Source: Hymenolepis diminuta (lineage: Eukaryota; Platyhelminthes; Cestoda; Cyclophyllidea; Hymenolepididae). From it: a stretch of DNA of 64,000 bases. The notes under the pieces were generated by a model, which was given only the letters and a program-made list of their open reading frames with translations, ran no database searches and had not been told where the DNA came from. Positions 25,188 to 40,229 of the stretch are shown one piece after another. Each line of letters opens with the position of its first letter. Position 1 is the stretch's first letter. The DNA lies in assembly GCA_900708905.1 (NCBI GenBank), contig CAADRB010000025.1, positions 1,119,732 to 1,183,731 of the forward strand, read 5' to 3'. Made by a program: the position numbers and the translations under genes.

Positions 25188-25640
25188 CTGAAAGCTAACA
25201 CTCTCCCCATTTTCCGAAATTACTTTTTACTCGTACCATCTACGAAAATACTTCGGTTTTTTGTCCACGAAACCGCAGTGACGTCTTTATGCTCTTATGA
25301 CTCAAACCCTTATATAATGTTAAGACGGGGTTACCTATTCTCCTTTCTTCTATAACTGTTCCGTTTCATCCTAAAGCGCATCTCCACTGGTACCATCTCG
25401 CGGGCTCTCTCCCAAGTGACTCATAAATTGTCTTTGCACATGCAAACACGTTTGGCATTTGCTGACCCCTACGTTTCATTCTCATCTCTCTCTTACTCAC
25501 TTGAATCTTCATTTTGGTCTAATCAGTTCTTGGTGTTCTGCTGTAGAACTGTTGTTCAAATTGTCAGCTGTTAGCTATAGTTTCAGCTGATCCAATAACA
25601 ATAGTAGCTACGATCTATTTACTTGTAAACTGTGCTCGTC
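25188..25640 (+). mobile_element. LTR-like repeat copy g, plus strand
   Basis: The best partner of copy b: homology can be followed from CTAACACTCTCC (25196) through TACTTCGGTTTTTT, ACTGGTACCATCTCGCGGG, CCCAAGTGACTCATAAATTG, the CATCTCTCTCTTACT tract, and TTTGGTCTAATCAGTTC with TTGGTGTTCTGCT (about 25523-25552). The right end is less clear than in copy b. No coding potential. Confidence 0.65.
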
Positions 25641-28600
25641 ACATGATTATTGTAAAGTTGATATTTCTCGACATTAACTGCATTAATATAACGTATCTAT
25701 TTTGAAAAGAAGAAAGAATTTGAATACATAAATCTTCAGAAGCCTATGTGAAAAGAGATTAAAACCCTGTACTTGACAAGAACTTCTAACAAATTATTTG
25801 GAGTTAAGTCGAATCTACCTTCAGAATCTGCTTTTCTTAAAAATGACGGTTGCACATATGAATCAAATAGCCAAGCTGAAATCATTTTCGGAAAAAAACG
25901 GATCAAATGGGAAGTTTTATTGATCACTTAGAGACATAAATGATTATGGCATTTGGACAAATTTTATTAAGAAAAAGCAACGAAGTATCACTGATCCTGT
26001 CAGTAAGGTACTTTAGGGGCTAGGCCAAATTAGGCTTGATCTCCCTTAGAACACGTACCCACTTCCTAAGGAAGTAATACTCATTTCCAAATGAGAAGAC
26101 AGTTAGTTAAGTACGATTATTTGCATATTGGACGTAGTAAGGAAATGAGACATAGAATAGGGGGAAGCCATATAAAACGGAATGGGTATTTGGAAGAGGA
26201 TGCAATAGTAGTCTATGCTTTGGGAGTACAACTCGGTTTCTGTCAAACAGCACAAGTTAAAATAAGCCGAGAGAGTTGGCTGATGAGCCAAATTAAAAGT
26301 TTGATGAAATTAGATCAAAATTCGGCCGTAAACAGCAACGGTGAAAGACATCTCACTCCGTGAAAGGTAGATGTCATCGATCATAAACAATATCTTCCAG
26401 GTTTAGCTAAAAAAACCATAAAAATTGCCTGGGCTCCTTAAGCGCCCCTATTTGATAAATGATGTCTGTCTTCCAGTGCATATTATTTATAATGTTAACA
26501 CCATTGATGCATAAGCCCCATTGGATTTTGACGGAATAACTGTTATAAAATTTATCAATCCTGGGATTTTGACAAAAAAATACACCAAATCGTTACCTGT
26601 TATGTACCAAATTTGACGGGAAAAAATTATTAGTGTTTTATCACAATTTATTACCGCTTTCCTATTTAGAAAGGAAGAGATAAATTACTCCATGGAAAAA
26701 GCTTGAGATCTCCATTTCAAAGGGAGTACTAACATTGGCAAAATAAAAGAATTCATTAATTCACTAATCTAGTGCTTATGACTGAATATCAAGAGTTGAA
26801 GTATAATCTCTATCAAAACCAGGGTTGTTCTGAACTCTTATTAGTTCTCTTTGTTAACGGTTTGAGCCCCCATTTATCTACATTTGTAAATTGAAGTAAG
26901 TACATAATTTTACTAATTGCTCTACGGCAATTTTGCATCTTGAATTGATTAATATCTGCCAAAAATATGTCATCCCTAAAGTTTTAGTTGGAGTTCAACA
27001 AAATGCAACAAAATTTAATTAGATTTAAATTCTGGGTTTTTTTCTATAGATATATCATGAATTGCTTCTAAAAATTGAGTCAACTCTTCAGAAGCAATGG
27101 CTTATCCCTCTTGCTTTATTTCGCTTTTTCATCCACCTTTGTCATTGCGCTGTCACCGTAAGTCGTGTCGAACCGATCTTTAAACACAGCTCCCTTTAAA
27201 TATTAATCTAGCAAGATATTCAATTTATCTCTCATCCTCTAACTTCGGGCAGAGTGCAGCTGGCAATATAGTGATCTTGGCTAAGGGTCTTCGACACCTT
27301 AAAATTAACACTTCGTAGCAGCAATAGAGAGCACTTACCATGTGTCTTCAGTAATAACGCCTCATTTAACATTATTACTGTCCACTTGTTATGGTCGAAC
27401 TTTTCTTCTGAATTACAAATACATTGCGCTTGCTTTGGTCATTGGGAGATCTCAAAAGTCTATCTTAATATAACGGCCTCGATTTTCTGATTGTCATAAA
27501 AAATGACAACTACTGAGAAAAGTGCTGATGTAATTTTAACAGGAATTTACCATTTAGATTGTGATTTCAGAAGTATTTAATATTTTCTATATTGATATTG
27601 TATCCGTTGGTGAAATTTAAATTAGACTCTAGGCAACTGACCATTTAGTGAAAAAGTATTCTTACTTTCATTGATACCGGAATAATAACTGGAGGTTACA
27701 TGAATTATCCGTTAATGACAGTCCTATCTCAAAATTCTATAAGAAGCCGGGTCGAAATAGACCTTTATTGAGGCTCATCATACAAATAAGGCAAGAGAAA
27801 GTCTCTACAATATTGCGTGGGATGAGAGAAAGCGGCCATCTAGCTTTGACCACAAACCCCATTTCAAACAAAAGCAATGACAATTGATTCTGGCTCTATG
27901 GAAGCGTATGTATTTCCGCTTGACTAGATGTGTTGCAACCCGCTTCTAACATGCTTTCTGGCTTATATCATGTCAAATAATTTAATGCTGAATTCATTAA
28001 CACGTTCTTACATAGAAGGGTCAATATGACATAATGAGATTAACCTTATATTTGACTATTCAAACACTCGGATTCTGGATAAATGAGAAACTGGTTTTAA
28101 GATCACGCGATTGATTCCATTACAAAATCTAATATACCTTCATGTGGGATGTACGAGATTTACGACATCGTAAAGCGCATATTCACAACAGCCGGTCTCA
28201 GAACACTTAACTTTCCTTATATTGTCGATCTGATTGGCTAACCGAGTTGCAATCTTTTTAGAACTCGCTCATTCAAGAGCAGCTGAATTATCGGCTAACA
28301 TGTATCCAAAGTTAGAAATCGGAAGAGAGATTGAACAGGATTGCAATAACAATATAATGAGAATAAATGATTTTATATTTTCTACAGACCGCACATTAAC
28401 AGAAGTGGAATTTTCTAGGACACAACCTTTAACCTAAGACTGGAAGAAAAAAGGCTTATCGATTCGTGAGACTGACACAAAAATATGCTAAACACACTTA
28501 TTTTGGTTCCTCCCTCTGTCTCTGATTGCTGAAAGAATCCAATGAATAGAAAGGGATGCATTTTGAGGATTACGGTATGAATTATAATACCTTAAGTGTT

Positions 28601-31600
28601 GGTAATGTTTAATTCTAAGCCCCCTACAGGTGGACACAATAAAAAGCCCAATTCCTAGAAATGCAACCACGATTTATAAATATCTGACATTTGCAGAAGG
28701 GATCAGGATTAGGAATAGGATTTAAATAAGTAATTTTTGTAATTTTATTTGTTTAGCTTAGCCTAATTTTAGACCTGAAAACGGGCATCCGAACATTGTT
28801 GAATGAACCAAATCGACTTATTTTGGCTATCCAGTAGGAACATCGAGTAATCCAGTTCCATCTATAACTTTGCAGTAGATACAGCCCTGCATTTTGTTTT
28901 AGAATGAGAGTTCGAGACGTGAAATAGATAAACGATGATTTTTAGAGGAATTCTATGCCAAATGAAAACTGATTTAGCCATTTAAATGTATCAGCATGTG
29001 AAAAAAGTAAGTTTTAAACAGAACTATTTTATAAAATTGCCAGTGGGCAGAAGCAGAATTCCAGTAATCCATTGTGAAAGTGAGGTGAGGCCTGGTGATA
29101 TACTAGGAGAAAATTTAAAAATCTGCCTTTTCAGCATTTAAATTATGCTAAAGATGGAAATTATATCCCTTCAGTAAGTCTGTTACATATTCACTCAAGA
29201 ATTAATATTATTCATTAATTTTTATTAATTACCCGATTATTAATTGCTGTTGAGTACGTAACTAATATTACCAAAGTTATCAAGATTGTTCACAATTATC
29301 AAGAACATATCGCATTTACAAAGAGTTAATGTGTACGCATTTAGAATTTACAGTATATGAAGATAACGGTGACGAGTTTAATGTCGGAATCGCTAATCAC
29401 ATTAATAGAAGTCTGGCCAATAAATGAGGATAACGAAATTTGACCTTCGTACCAACATGACCGTAAATTGATGTCACATTAAGAGTCGGTGTTGCTAAAA
29501 GTCTTCCTTAAAAAGAATGGGAATTATTTTATTCTTTGAAAACCCTAATTGTAATATACCCCACTTTTAAGATAATATAAGTAAAACGAGGTCCTGAATT
29601 CATAGAGAGAAGGGGATCATGGTCAATCAGTTAATTTAGACAAATTCACTCTCAAACGCCAAATTAATTTACTTCCTAATACGCTATTTCGTCATTTTCT
29701 TTTAAGTATCTTTGATAGTTTTAGAAATCTCAGACTATTTTGTTTTCCTCTGTGGTTAACATTTCCGGCCACCTGCGGCGGCAAAGTTAAGTAAGCGTAA
29801 GCCTTTAAAGTGTTGATTTATTTATCATTTTTTTTAGTTTTGGCAGCCAGAAAGTGATAAGTGAATTGCCTGGAGGCCGATAGACTCGGTGTAAGGCAGG
29901 AGAGTCAAGTCACAGCCCACAGGTGGTCTCCAAGCCATCCACCTTCTTATCGTCATGGAAAAGCTATTATCGCGATGGTGGTTGGTCGTAATTTAAGGAT
30001 CCACTAAATAATAACGTTATTTACCGCAAATAATCTCTGGACATTAAAAAAGTGCCATAGAGTTGGAATAGTCTCATTTTTCTGTAAATTCTCTTTAGTC
30101 TGAGCCGGTCACAATAGCAACCAAACTCCATATAACGAGTTGCGGTCTTTAAAAAGAGGCAAAACTAATAAATTTTCGAAATAATTACTATTTTACTATT
30201 TACTCTCTAAATTAAATAGTTTCCAAGTTTATTTAGGGAAGTGATTTCCCACGCTCACCTTGGGAAGATATAAATATCTTAGAGCTTCTTCGGTACCACC
30301 TTCCCGTGTTATCCGGACTTAAGTAGTGCGGTCGGACATTCTACTAACTGGGTGTGCACCGATGGGTATCCAATCTGTACAAAATCAAACACCGCTGCGT
30401 ATATAGCGGTGGTTCACAAGACCCTAGTGAATTATGTTCCATCATCGAAAACCAATTCTGCATGTAAATGATATCGACTCCTGATAATCTGAACTTCAGG
30501 CACACCATAAACAACTTATTAGAGATAGAGTGTATAATTTACAAAGATCACTTTTTATCCAGTATGAATGCATCTTGTTTTCACTGAGATATGGAGTTGT
30601 CCTTGCCTGAGAAATTGAATTGATTTTAATGACCTGTCAAAAACTTCTGTTATGAAAAGACAGATTGATTTTGGAATCACACCAAAATGAGGGTTCAGAT
30701 CAGTTACCTTCTTATTTACAGAAAAAGGAAACTTACTTATTATGAAGAGTAGTTGTGTTGATGACTCTATGGTACGATCATTAGCGAGTGTTCGATTAAG
30801 TTAGAGCTTTGTTTTCATATTCTTCCAGTAATATTTGTCTTTAAATGCGAAGATTCGCATTTCGTAACCTTGCATTTTAAGGTTACTCTCTATCTTTGTA
30901 TATTCATGCACAATATATTGCGATATGACTAAGACTGAGTAACTGAACGTATTGAGAACTAGGTGCAATAACCCAGAAAACTTGACTGCATCATACTTTC
31001 ATGTATCAATTACAACGCCCTAGATAGAGAGATTAAAATTGATGACTAGGTGGGAAGGGAAGTCAATCAAAATCAGGTCAACGTGTCCAAAATAAAGAGT
31101 ATAATTTGGTTAGGCATTTATTACTGAGAGCCTTTTTTCAGATCACATAAGTGATTTGGATATTACAGTGAATTTCTGCATGAATGACGTGCAATTTCTC
31201 CCGAAAAAATACTATTCAAGTGACTGTACTGATCGACTGTGGAAATTAGCAGTAGCAACTAACAGGGGGCATTTAGAGTACGAATTTGCCATCTGAGTAT
31301 TTTTTCTTGAATACGTGTGTTTGGCAAAGGGAATGTTGATGGCAGTATTATTGTCCGTGGCAATACAAAGGTGGTATTAGTGTTAATATTAAGGAAGCCC
31401 CTAAATAAGCGGATGAATTGAACGAGAAGTAAAACGAGGGAGAGCTCGAGAATGGAGTCATGGAGGTCATGGTTTCAAGAGGGCATCATTTTTGTAAGCA
31501 CTATCCGTATGCGGATAAGAAGCTCAGTTTACATTGTGAAATCCTGTTCTAAACGTAATTTTATAATTTCTTGGGATTGAAGATATACTTACTATATTAA

Positions 31601-34600
31601 GAGCTCGTTGGGTGATTTATATAAATCCATGCGTCGTCATGCTAGATCTGTTTGTTTTTATCTTCTAACTGAGAGACGAGGTAAATAAGGTTGGCAACGA
31701 TAATTTATATAGTGTCTTTCACTTGAGTTCACTCAAGGAGAAATATGTACTAAGGCTCTAAAATTCTTCGATCTGGGTCAATAAATTCTTGATACAATTT
31801 CTCAAACTAAATATGAAAATTAGGGTTCTCTTACTTCTACCAATATCAGTCTGGAATAGTTATAGCATTTTAGATACCTTGAAATCAGGTAAAAGTGATA
31901 TTTATCTCCATTTAAGGCTAGCGAATATTGAAATGAATAAATAAATCACATACTTGCGTCAATTTATTACATCGTCTTCTGGTGAAATTGAAAGCTGCTT
32001 TCAAGGTTAAAGCCATAAAATCTAGGGCAGTAAAATAACAGTTCTTAAAGTTAAAAATTAAAGCGAATTAAATTAAATCATAAAATCGTAAAGCCAATCA
32101 CGATAACAGATAACGTAGACGTAGAATAAAGTAAACTCTGCTGATTCTCTAAATGGTACCGGATGACAAATGTCAATAGCTTTCCTGTTCGAATTTTAGG
32201 AAATTCATAAAACCAAATATATCCCATCCCTAAAATTTTGTTCAACAAAACTTTGAGAAATTCAGTAAAAGAGAAAATTTTATGTTTGACTTTATGTTAC
32301 GAAGAAATCCTTTTCCTTCTCATCTACCATTTTGTCCTCATCTTTTCAAGTCCCTCTATAGACTTAGAGACTTTCGTGATTTTTAATTCAAAATGAATAA
32401 GTTAAATCCATGGATAAACTTGGGACATCTAAATTTTGGGAAGAGCGAAAATACTGAACTGAAAAATGAATTATTGTGACTCTAAATCACTGGGGGTAAG
32501 ATTCAAAAATTGTGAATTAGTAGTAAATGTTGCAAGTTCTTTCATCTGTTCATAACAGTGGAGAATGTTCCTGTTATTGAGGTGAAAGCCTTCCTTAAAT
32601 GTACGGCAATACAGACGTTTGTTAAAAGTATATTATTTTGATTATAAATATTATATTCAGTCATCCCGCTTGCTTCATTCCAAATCCAATTTCCTTAGAA
32701 AACAATCAAAGGAGGTGGAGTTCCTTTTGGACTTGGGAGGTTTCTGCATATATTTCTTAATTTAAAGTAATGCATCAGTAAATATCTCTATAGAAATAGT
32801 ATAATTTAAAACATTTCGTACTAAATCTGGCAGCGCTCTGTCAAACGAACGATCAGTTATCTCAGTAAAATGGCGACTTTTATTTTCAGACTTCATACTT
32901 TTATTGATTGTTAAAGTTTATTTGCTTTTTCAAGTCCAAAGTCTAGAAGGCTAGACGAAAATTCAAAATCAGCTATCCATCTAGTAGACAAGCTAAGTGT
33001 TGGAATAATGTGCCAATTTTCAAGATGAATTCCGTGAAAAACCCGATTTTAGCCAAACAATTTTGCTTTAATATTATGCTTTAATCATGAGATTCGAACA
33101 ATGATTAAAATATTGAGAAATCTTTCAGAGCTAGGTAAAACTATATGGAATTCGGATTACCTGCGGTCGAGCAATGCTTCATGCCAGAATGCTCTGCATT
33201 TGAGGGCTACTATTTTCATGATTTTCCGTGCCAAAGCAAGATGCTTTACAGTTTCGTTCCCTGGATCAATATTTGATTGTGCAAACTTCCAAAATAGTCT
33301 CAGATACAATGACCTGAGAATGTCAAAATTGATAATTCCAATTAATTAATTCGCTTCCTGATATTCACTTATAACTAAGGACAACACAAAAATATTTTAC
33401 AAGTTTTACTTATGTAATTGCATGTACACCAGCTAACTAATGAAATAAACAAATGAGAGATGAAACAGGGTCAAATTTTCCTAACTTGATCCCTGGATTC
33501 CTAAATGAGCTTATGTCCACTACATTTTGACTCTGTTGTCCAATTAATCTTCTTCAATGGTTAGTGATGTCATTTCGATTTATTTGTGTCTTCTTAAAAC
33601 TAGAGACATATTGACCAGATTATTAAAGATGTTTTAAATATCGCGAAGCTTTGCTATAGTTGAATTTTTAGGCTTTTCCCTATCCCGATTTTACACAAAT
33701 ATTTTATCCCGGACGAGCCTCCACATCTAAAAGTTTGGCAGAAAACAGAGGATCTAAGAAAAATTTAATACCTTTATATTACAGCGAAAGATTGCATAAG
33801 AATTAAACCGCATCGACTCAGGAAAAATCCTTTCTGAATTCGTAAACAAAAGTTGTTTTATTACTGTCCCAGGAACCTCAATTTTGGATCGGTAATAAAA
33901 TGAACAGCGTTTCCGCCTTATAATGAAGTTCATAATAAAATTTAAAAAAATAAATAGGGAATTTTAACAATTGCGGAGAGTGGAAATGAAATAATAATAT
34001 TTCTTCATTATTTACTAAATATATTATTTTTTCAAAAATAATTAATAATAATGTAAAATTGATATAGCAATAATAAACATTTTTAATATTATAAACACTT
34101 CTAAAAAGTAATCGCCAAACGCGCTAATTAAATTTGAGGCTCCATGATCGTCCTTTTCGGCCCGAGGTGGGTATTGCAAAGAGTTTTCCGAAAGCTATAG
34201 ATGACTGGGAGACCCCATATTAAGAGATAAGGAACTCTCGTTGCTATAGCACTTCGTTGATTTTAAAGCATTCCAAAACTTTGAACATGGGATAACAAAT
34301 AAAAGTTGGGATATCCTGGAATTTCGCCATTATTAATATTTTATTTATTGTCATTTTTCATTTTACTATAGAAATTAATTAAGCAAGCTTAAAAATTTGC
34401 CTCGTAGCACCACTCCCAATTTCATATTCGCTGTGCTATTTGGTGGTATTTGTCAATTTGAACAAAAGTCATAAAAATGATACGATTAAAACAGGAATAC
34501 ACACTTTTAATTAAGGGAATGAGAAAATGCATTTTGGATTTCAGCTTTTAATCCTAATTTTAATTTGGCTCCAGTTATGAATTAGTGTTCATTCGACCTT

Positions 34601-35439
34601 ACAAACCACTTCATTTGGGAGTCTGTGAGCGTTCGACTGGAGTTCGACTTATAAGGCAAGTGGGCAATGAATTTAACTTTCCTTCATCTTGCATTTAACA
34701 ATCCACTTTTAACTCCGCTGATTGTAAAGTTAGCATACACTCGAATATGATGGCGTCGGTGCCCTTGTCTTCATGGTTACAAAGCCGTTAACAAGTATCA
34801 CATGATGATATTTTGCCTTCATATGTCAAAGATAGAGGATAATACTTGTTCTCTTAGCATGTTGTTGGAGGATTTAATTACTAGGATCATAATTTAGTAC
34901 TTACTGAAATCAGTTAACTAAGTTGTAACATATTTCGGGGCTGTCCATTATTATCAAATAAAAGTTTTTTATTGGTCCCAATTGATCGGGCGCATCCTCT
35001 TTCAAATTGTCCACCCTTTTATTTTGGTAATTATTTTAGAAATAGAGCCTTGCTTTACTTTTGTTTAAATTTTCACCATGGGAAAATTCAAAGAAAAAGT
35101 AATGAATTAAATTTGTGACACTTGAAATTAAAGATTCTGCATAAACAAAAATGTTGCTATGGAGTGAGTTAATTGTGAATTCCTGCAAGGGCGCGGTTTT
35201 ATTTTTGCAAATGGATTCATTGATAAATTTAGAATTATTTTCTGACTTCCTATATTTATCCTTTGAAAACAAATATGGTACATAAAATATTTTTTCTGCA
35301 ATGCGATTATCGATTTTTATGAAATGTGGACTATGTTTTAGTTTTTGAATAACCGCAATATTCAGTTAGAAAGAGTTAGTTTTAATTGATTCTTCAGTAA
35401 AATATGTCTGTTTATTAATAAATATAGTATGCAATATAA
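25641..35439. other. About 10 kb of noncoding DNA
   Basis: The longest stretch without a recognisable gene or named repeat. Less AT-rich islands occur at 29760-29960 and 30240-30440 but resemble nothing I can name. ORFs stay below about 90 codons, as expected by chance. It could be intergenic or a long intron; the window does not say. Confidence 0.45.
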
Positions 35440-35620
35440 AAATCAGACGAGTGGATTCATAACCACAATAGAGGGAAAAGAGTTATGGGAAAGGTGGGAC
35501 AATTCGACCCGTGGGATTCGGGACAATTATTTCTTCATGAACTGTTGCTTTTCAAACGATCTTTAGAGGACTCGCACTGAATTTGATGCCACTGTTAAGG
35601 ATGACGTCCTGATTTATTGC
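35440..35620. repeat. Unidentified dispersed repeat, family C, copy 1
   Basis: It shares, in the same order, several blocks with 39786-39990: GTGGATTCATA against GTGGACGCATA, CCGTGGGATTCGGGACAATT against CCATGGATTCAGGAGGATT, ATTATTTCT (identical), CAAACGATCTTTAGAGGAC against CAAATAATCTTTCGGCGGAG, and GCACTGAATTTGATG against GCTCTGAATCCGAAG. It is clearly a diverged pair. The element type is unknown, and no reading frame survives in both. Confidence 0.5.
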
Positions 35621-38600
35621 ATTTCAACCAATCTTACCTTTTACGAGTTTTAAAACAGCTGGAAATCGAGCACCGATTGTCAATAATGACCATTGCACCT
35701 GAGAAATGACGATTTGTTAATACTAGAACTTTGCTTTCCTTTCCACAAATGTCATGACCTTCTCTCATTGTTTAATCACCCACGTCTTAGTGATTCAAAT
35801 AATTTGATTTTTGTTTCGTCATATTTGTTATCGTGTTTATTTTGAAGCAAAAAACGTTACATGTGGAGTGGAGAACAAAACCCTAGATTTATTTTATCTG
35901 GATTAACGAGTCTACAATTCAAGTTTCTATTAGGTACCGGTTACCGAATGGGTTTGTGTAAACGAAATTGAGAGTGTGCATGCTTATTGGCCTGGCGATT
36001 AAATTGATAGGCTAATCGGGCCATTTTCTATTTCATTAACCAAAATATGATTCGCCAATATTAGTCACGATGCTTTTAGCACAACGGTTCTAACATATCC
36101 AACCCTAATTAAACGACCGGTCAATTCAGACTGTAATGTTTACCTTGGAGATGTAAAAGCTGCCACAAGTTATAACCTTGGATAAGCATTTGAATAACCA
36201 AAATATTAAAAATAATTTATTGAGAGTTGAGTTAGAGTGCACGAAAGAGGCAGAATGCCAAGATTCCTTGTTTTGGATTAGGTAGCATCGGGTTGATTAT
36301 TCTTCCTCAAGTAGTATAATAATAAAATTAAATAAACGTTTTCTTATCAATATAGATAGCATTCTTTGTGCTAACTGAGCAGTTATAGCTGAGGAAAAAT
36401 ACTTTGGAGAAAGATAAGAGAAATCTAATCTGTAGAATTAAGGAGTTTTTTTATGTCTTCAATTTTATGCTCAGAAAAATATTTGCTGCCACTTCTTATC
36501 AAAGATCTTTTAGTAATGCCTGCATTGAATCTAAAGTCGGCGTTAAGCATGAAGTGTTATGATCCACTTTATAATACTTAAATGTTTTTAAGGTCGCTTT
36601 TTTTATGAACTAATTCAGAGGATTCTTCGAGAGTTCAAATCCAAGATATTTCAGGTCTGTTTACTTGTTGATTTGATTGATTGAATGATTGCATTAATAT
36701 AATCAAGAATAATGAGGTATTTTTGGCCAGAGATCCGATGTTAAAAGAAGTGGAAAAGTGCAACGTGTATATTTTTTCCGAAACCAGTAGCGATTGTGTT
36801 ATTGCATGCGGAACTCTGTATTTTTATTAGATCTCTGTAATATTAAAGTGCGCACAATACGAGCACGAAAAAGTTGCCGGATCCGCTAGGACCTAGCGGC
36901 AAAACAAACAAAACAGAAATTGTAATGTAAATAACATTTTTTATTCCTCCAAAGAACTACTTTATTAAGAACTTCCTGTGCAAGCTGTGCTCTATTTGAA
37001 TAATTCGTGAGAAAGCTTACAAAATGGTGTGTAATGAGGGATACTAAGTGCATATCATATATATACCAGAGATCATATTTTTATAAATATTTTATTTTAT
37101 AATTATTAATATTTTTTAATTAATCGGATCGATTCACTTAATATTTTGAATTTCGAATTAATAGTTATTGACGAAAGTTGAAATTAGGCTTCCCCAAGAG
37201 ATATGTCAAAAGCAACGTTTTCTTTAAATATTATACCATAAACGGTTAAAGATGATAGAAACTTTGCTTTATTGGTATTCGGAAGTTAATCGTGATCAAA
37301 TTGTAGGAAAATGAACAAAAAATTATTTTCTCAGTTCATAAAAAATTTCCCTATTTCTAAACTGATTTGCAAACGGGGCAGTTAGCTTTCAAAATCTTAG
37401 TTAAGAATGGAACAGAAAAGAAGTTGGGAGAATTTAATCTTTAAAGTAAGACCCAAAAACGGCCATATTTGCTGTCGAGTTTTCTTAGTGCTCATAAAAC
37501 AGTTTATCTTTTAAGGCTAGAGGGGGTAAGTTGTTGCAAATGTGGGATTACCGAGAGCAAAGCTCTGTATTCATCCGTATTTTTATTATCTCGCTCTTCA
37601 AATTCGTCTGACAGCACGAGAAAATGCAAATCTAAAAAGCTAGCGGGGCAGGACAGACTTTTCTGAACCCGATAACCAGAAGCTGTGTTAGAACGTGAAA
37701 TGTTTGGACTAAAGTTTAAAAGGTATGAGAGGATAAACTAGGGATTGGCTGCGTAAAAGCAAATGGAGTACTCTAGGTGGGTTTGATTTTTATGAGTTTT
37801 TAGTTCCCGATGAAAACTATGGCAGCACATACATGCGTCGGTATGCGTGTTAGACAGAAGGCAGCAGGTTAATAATCATACAAATTCAATTTAACACTGT
37901 TACCTATCGTCCGTATCAAAAATTTTACTGTATACCTCTAAAGCGAGGTACATTTAGGCATGTATTTGACATGTATGCTTGCGCTCAAATTAACTAGATA
38001 TTTTCCTTCACAAAGGAATGCATTTATAGCATTTGTATCAACTTTTCGGTCTTTCTTTTTCCTTTTTAAGTGGAAAGGCGCCAGTAAGCCGACTAATATG
38101 AAAAGCTATAATTAATCGCAGATTTCCGTAAAACTGTAGCCACCATGTCTCTAGTAACCCAGCAGAAGTTTTATATAATATTTCGTAAAATTTTCAATAA
38201 AATTTGTGAGGGTAGATGAAATATCACAAAGAAAAAGGTGAGATCAGTTAGCGCTTTTTCGGCATTCTAAATTATTTGGATATAAAGTTGATGCAAACTC
38301 AACTACGTGACAGTACATTTTGAGATTTGTAGCAAAAGTGATCGCACAAATCACACAATGTTTCATTGTGGGAAGGCATCTGAGCATGAGGAATAGTAAA
38401 ACAGTTCAGAATGGATTATTGTAAGATATTCCAGTAAAGGCAGAGTATAAAAATTTTCACAAATTCTGATCTTCACTTTAAGATTGCAGGCCTTTTGCTT
38501 CTTGGGTACCGTCAATCACTTCATGCTCTTTTGTTCTACAGTTGAAATTTTTTGGAATCGGAACCCATTTTCTTTATAAATCCATGAGCACGAAGATCGG

Positions 38601-39785
38601 AGTTTATTAATTAATGTAATAAGTTAGGCGGTGGATCAACCACTCAATAAACCCCAACAGCCCAGATACTGGTGGGGTGATGAAGACTAGCATGACCTAA
38701 CGTAGCAAACTTCATTAAAGGTGATTTCTAATAAAAACTTTTAAAGAGGCGCATAAACATTAACCTGCAGCCAAAGCAATTTTCCGCACGAAAGCATTTG
38801 AAAGGAATTAGAAATTTCCAATTCAGAAATATCATAGAGTAAGATGGAACGAATAAATTCTCAGCTTCGATTATGGTAAATTTCCATAATAAATCGTTCA
38901 GTTTTACACCCACTTTCTTTATTATATATTATTAATGACGTTGCATGCTACTTACAAAATTTGTTTGGTCGCATGTGTAGGAAAGCCTCAATAACACTTT
39001 ATACATCGTACATTGATACAATAAATCAAAAACGCTTTCTTTATTTCCTTATTATTAAAATATTGGGGATGACATGGTTTACTGTATCCAGCAACTTCAA
39101 CTTGTTCAAGTGCTGGTTGCGAGAGAGCTTTGATTATCTGCTCCCTAATCCCGTTCTTTATATAATAGAATATTCTTAATTAGATCACCAAACACCGTTT
39201 TCTCAGCTGATGGATATAATGTTAATTATAAAAACCCATTGTATTACAAATTTTAGAGAACAACTCAAGTTTCAAATGTGGAAAGCCATTGAAATCGGGT
39301 AAAAGAAAGTCCAGCAAATAATAAAGTAGAGCATATCGAAGAGTCTTACTTCCTTAAAATTTCATGATTCGTCCATCGGATTGCTGTAAATGTTTGTATA
39401 CCATTTTCAGTGCTTATTGACCGATTTTAAATCGAGATGGGTCGGTCCCGCAGCTCTCATTTATTGTTCTACCAGTGGATGAAAGGGGCAAATAATCTCA
39501 CAGGATATCAACCGGCTTACAGTTTTAACATTGTCGAAATGAGATATCTTTAAAAATGAATTTAAAAATTTAAATTTCGTTATATTTGTTCCATTGAGAA
39601 AAAGGTAACTTTTGAAGCTTTTTTTCTTTTAGTTAAAATTACCCAAAATCCGATTCCATTAATTGTCAGTATTATTTAAAGGGGATTCATTAAAAAAATT
39701 TTTTGATTTCTAATTTCAATCGGATACTTAATATGTATTTTCATTTATTAATAATAAAGGGAGGACAAACTGTACTATTTTGACA
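35621..39785. other. Noncoding, no gene recognised
   Basis: Mostly AT-rich, for example 37060-37140. No exon, RNA gene or repeat that I can support. Confidence 0.45.
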
Positions 39786-39990
39786 GGTGGACGCATAGCT
39801 GAATCAATGAAAATTTTTGAGATCAGGGTAGAGAGATTTGGTCCATGGATTCAGGAGGATTATTTCTAGTCTCCCTCTAAAGAGTAGATGTTGTCACATT
39901 CTCAAATAATCTTTCGGCGGAGCTTGCTCTGAATCCGAAGTCAAGATTTGGATTGACATTCTGAAATGTGGGTTTTGAGCAACCTTATCA
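39786..39990. repeat. Unidentified dispersed repeat, family C, copy 2
   Basis: Partner of the copy at 35.5 kb, same orientation. A third, weaker relative may lie at 47130-47225 (GTGGATTCGGGACA, then a shared CTGAAATG end). Confidence 0.5.
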
Positions 39991-40229
39991 CTTTAAAACA
40001 GAAAACATCCTGACATTAGGCATTAGAAGTCCCTGTTGATTATTGCCGTCCAGGAACAGTGGTCCTGACAAAAGAGCAGTTAGTAGGAAGTTACCAACTT
40101 TGCACTTTACCGTTTTCACTTGAATTTCCCTAAGATTGGGATTTAATTGGGACAGAAATTTCAATACTGACTGTTTTAGCCATAACAGCTCATTCAAACA
40201 AATGAATTTCTTGGCATCCAGGTTAGGTT

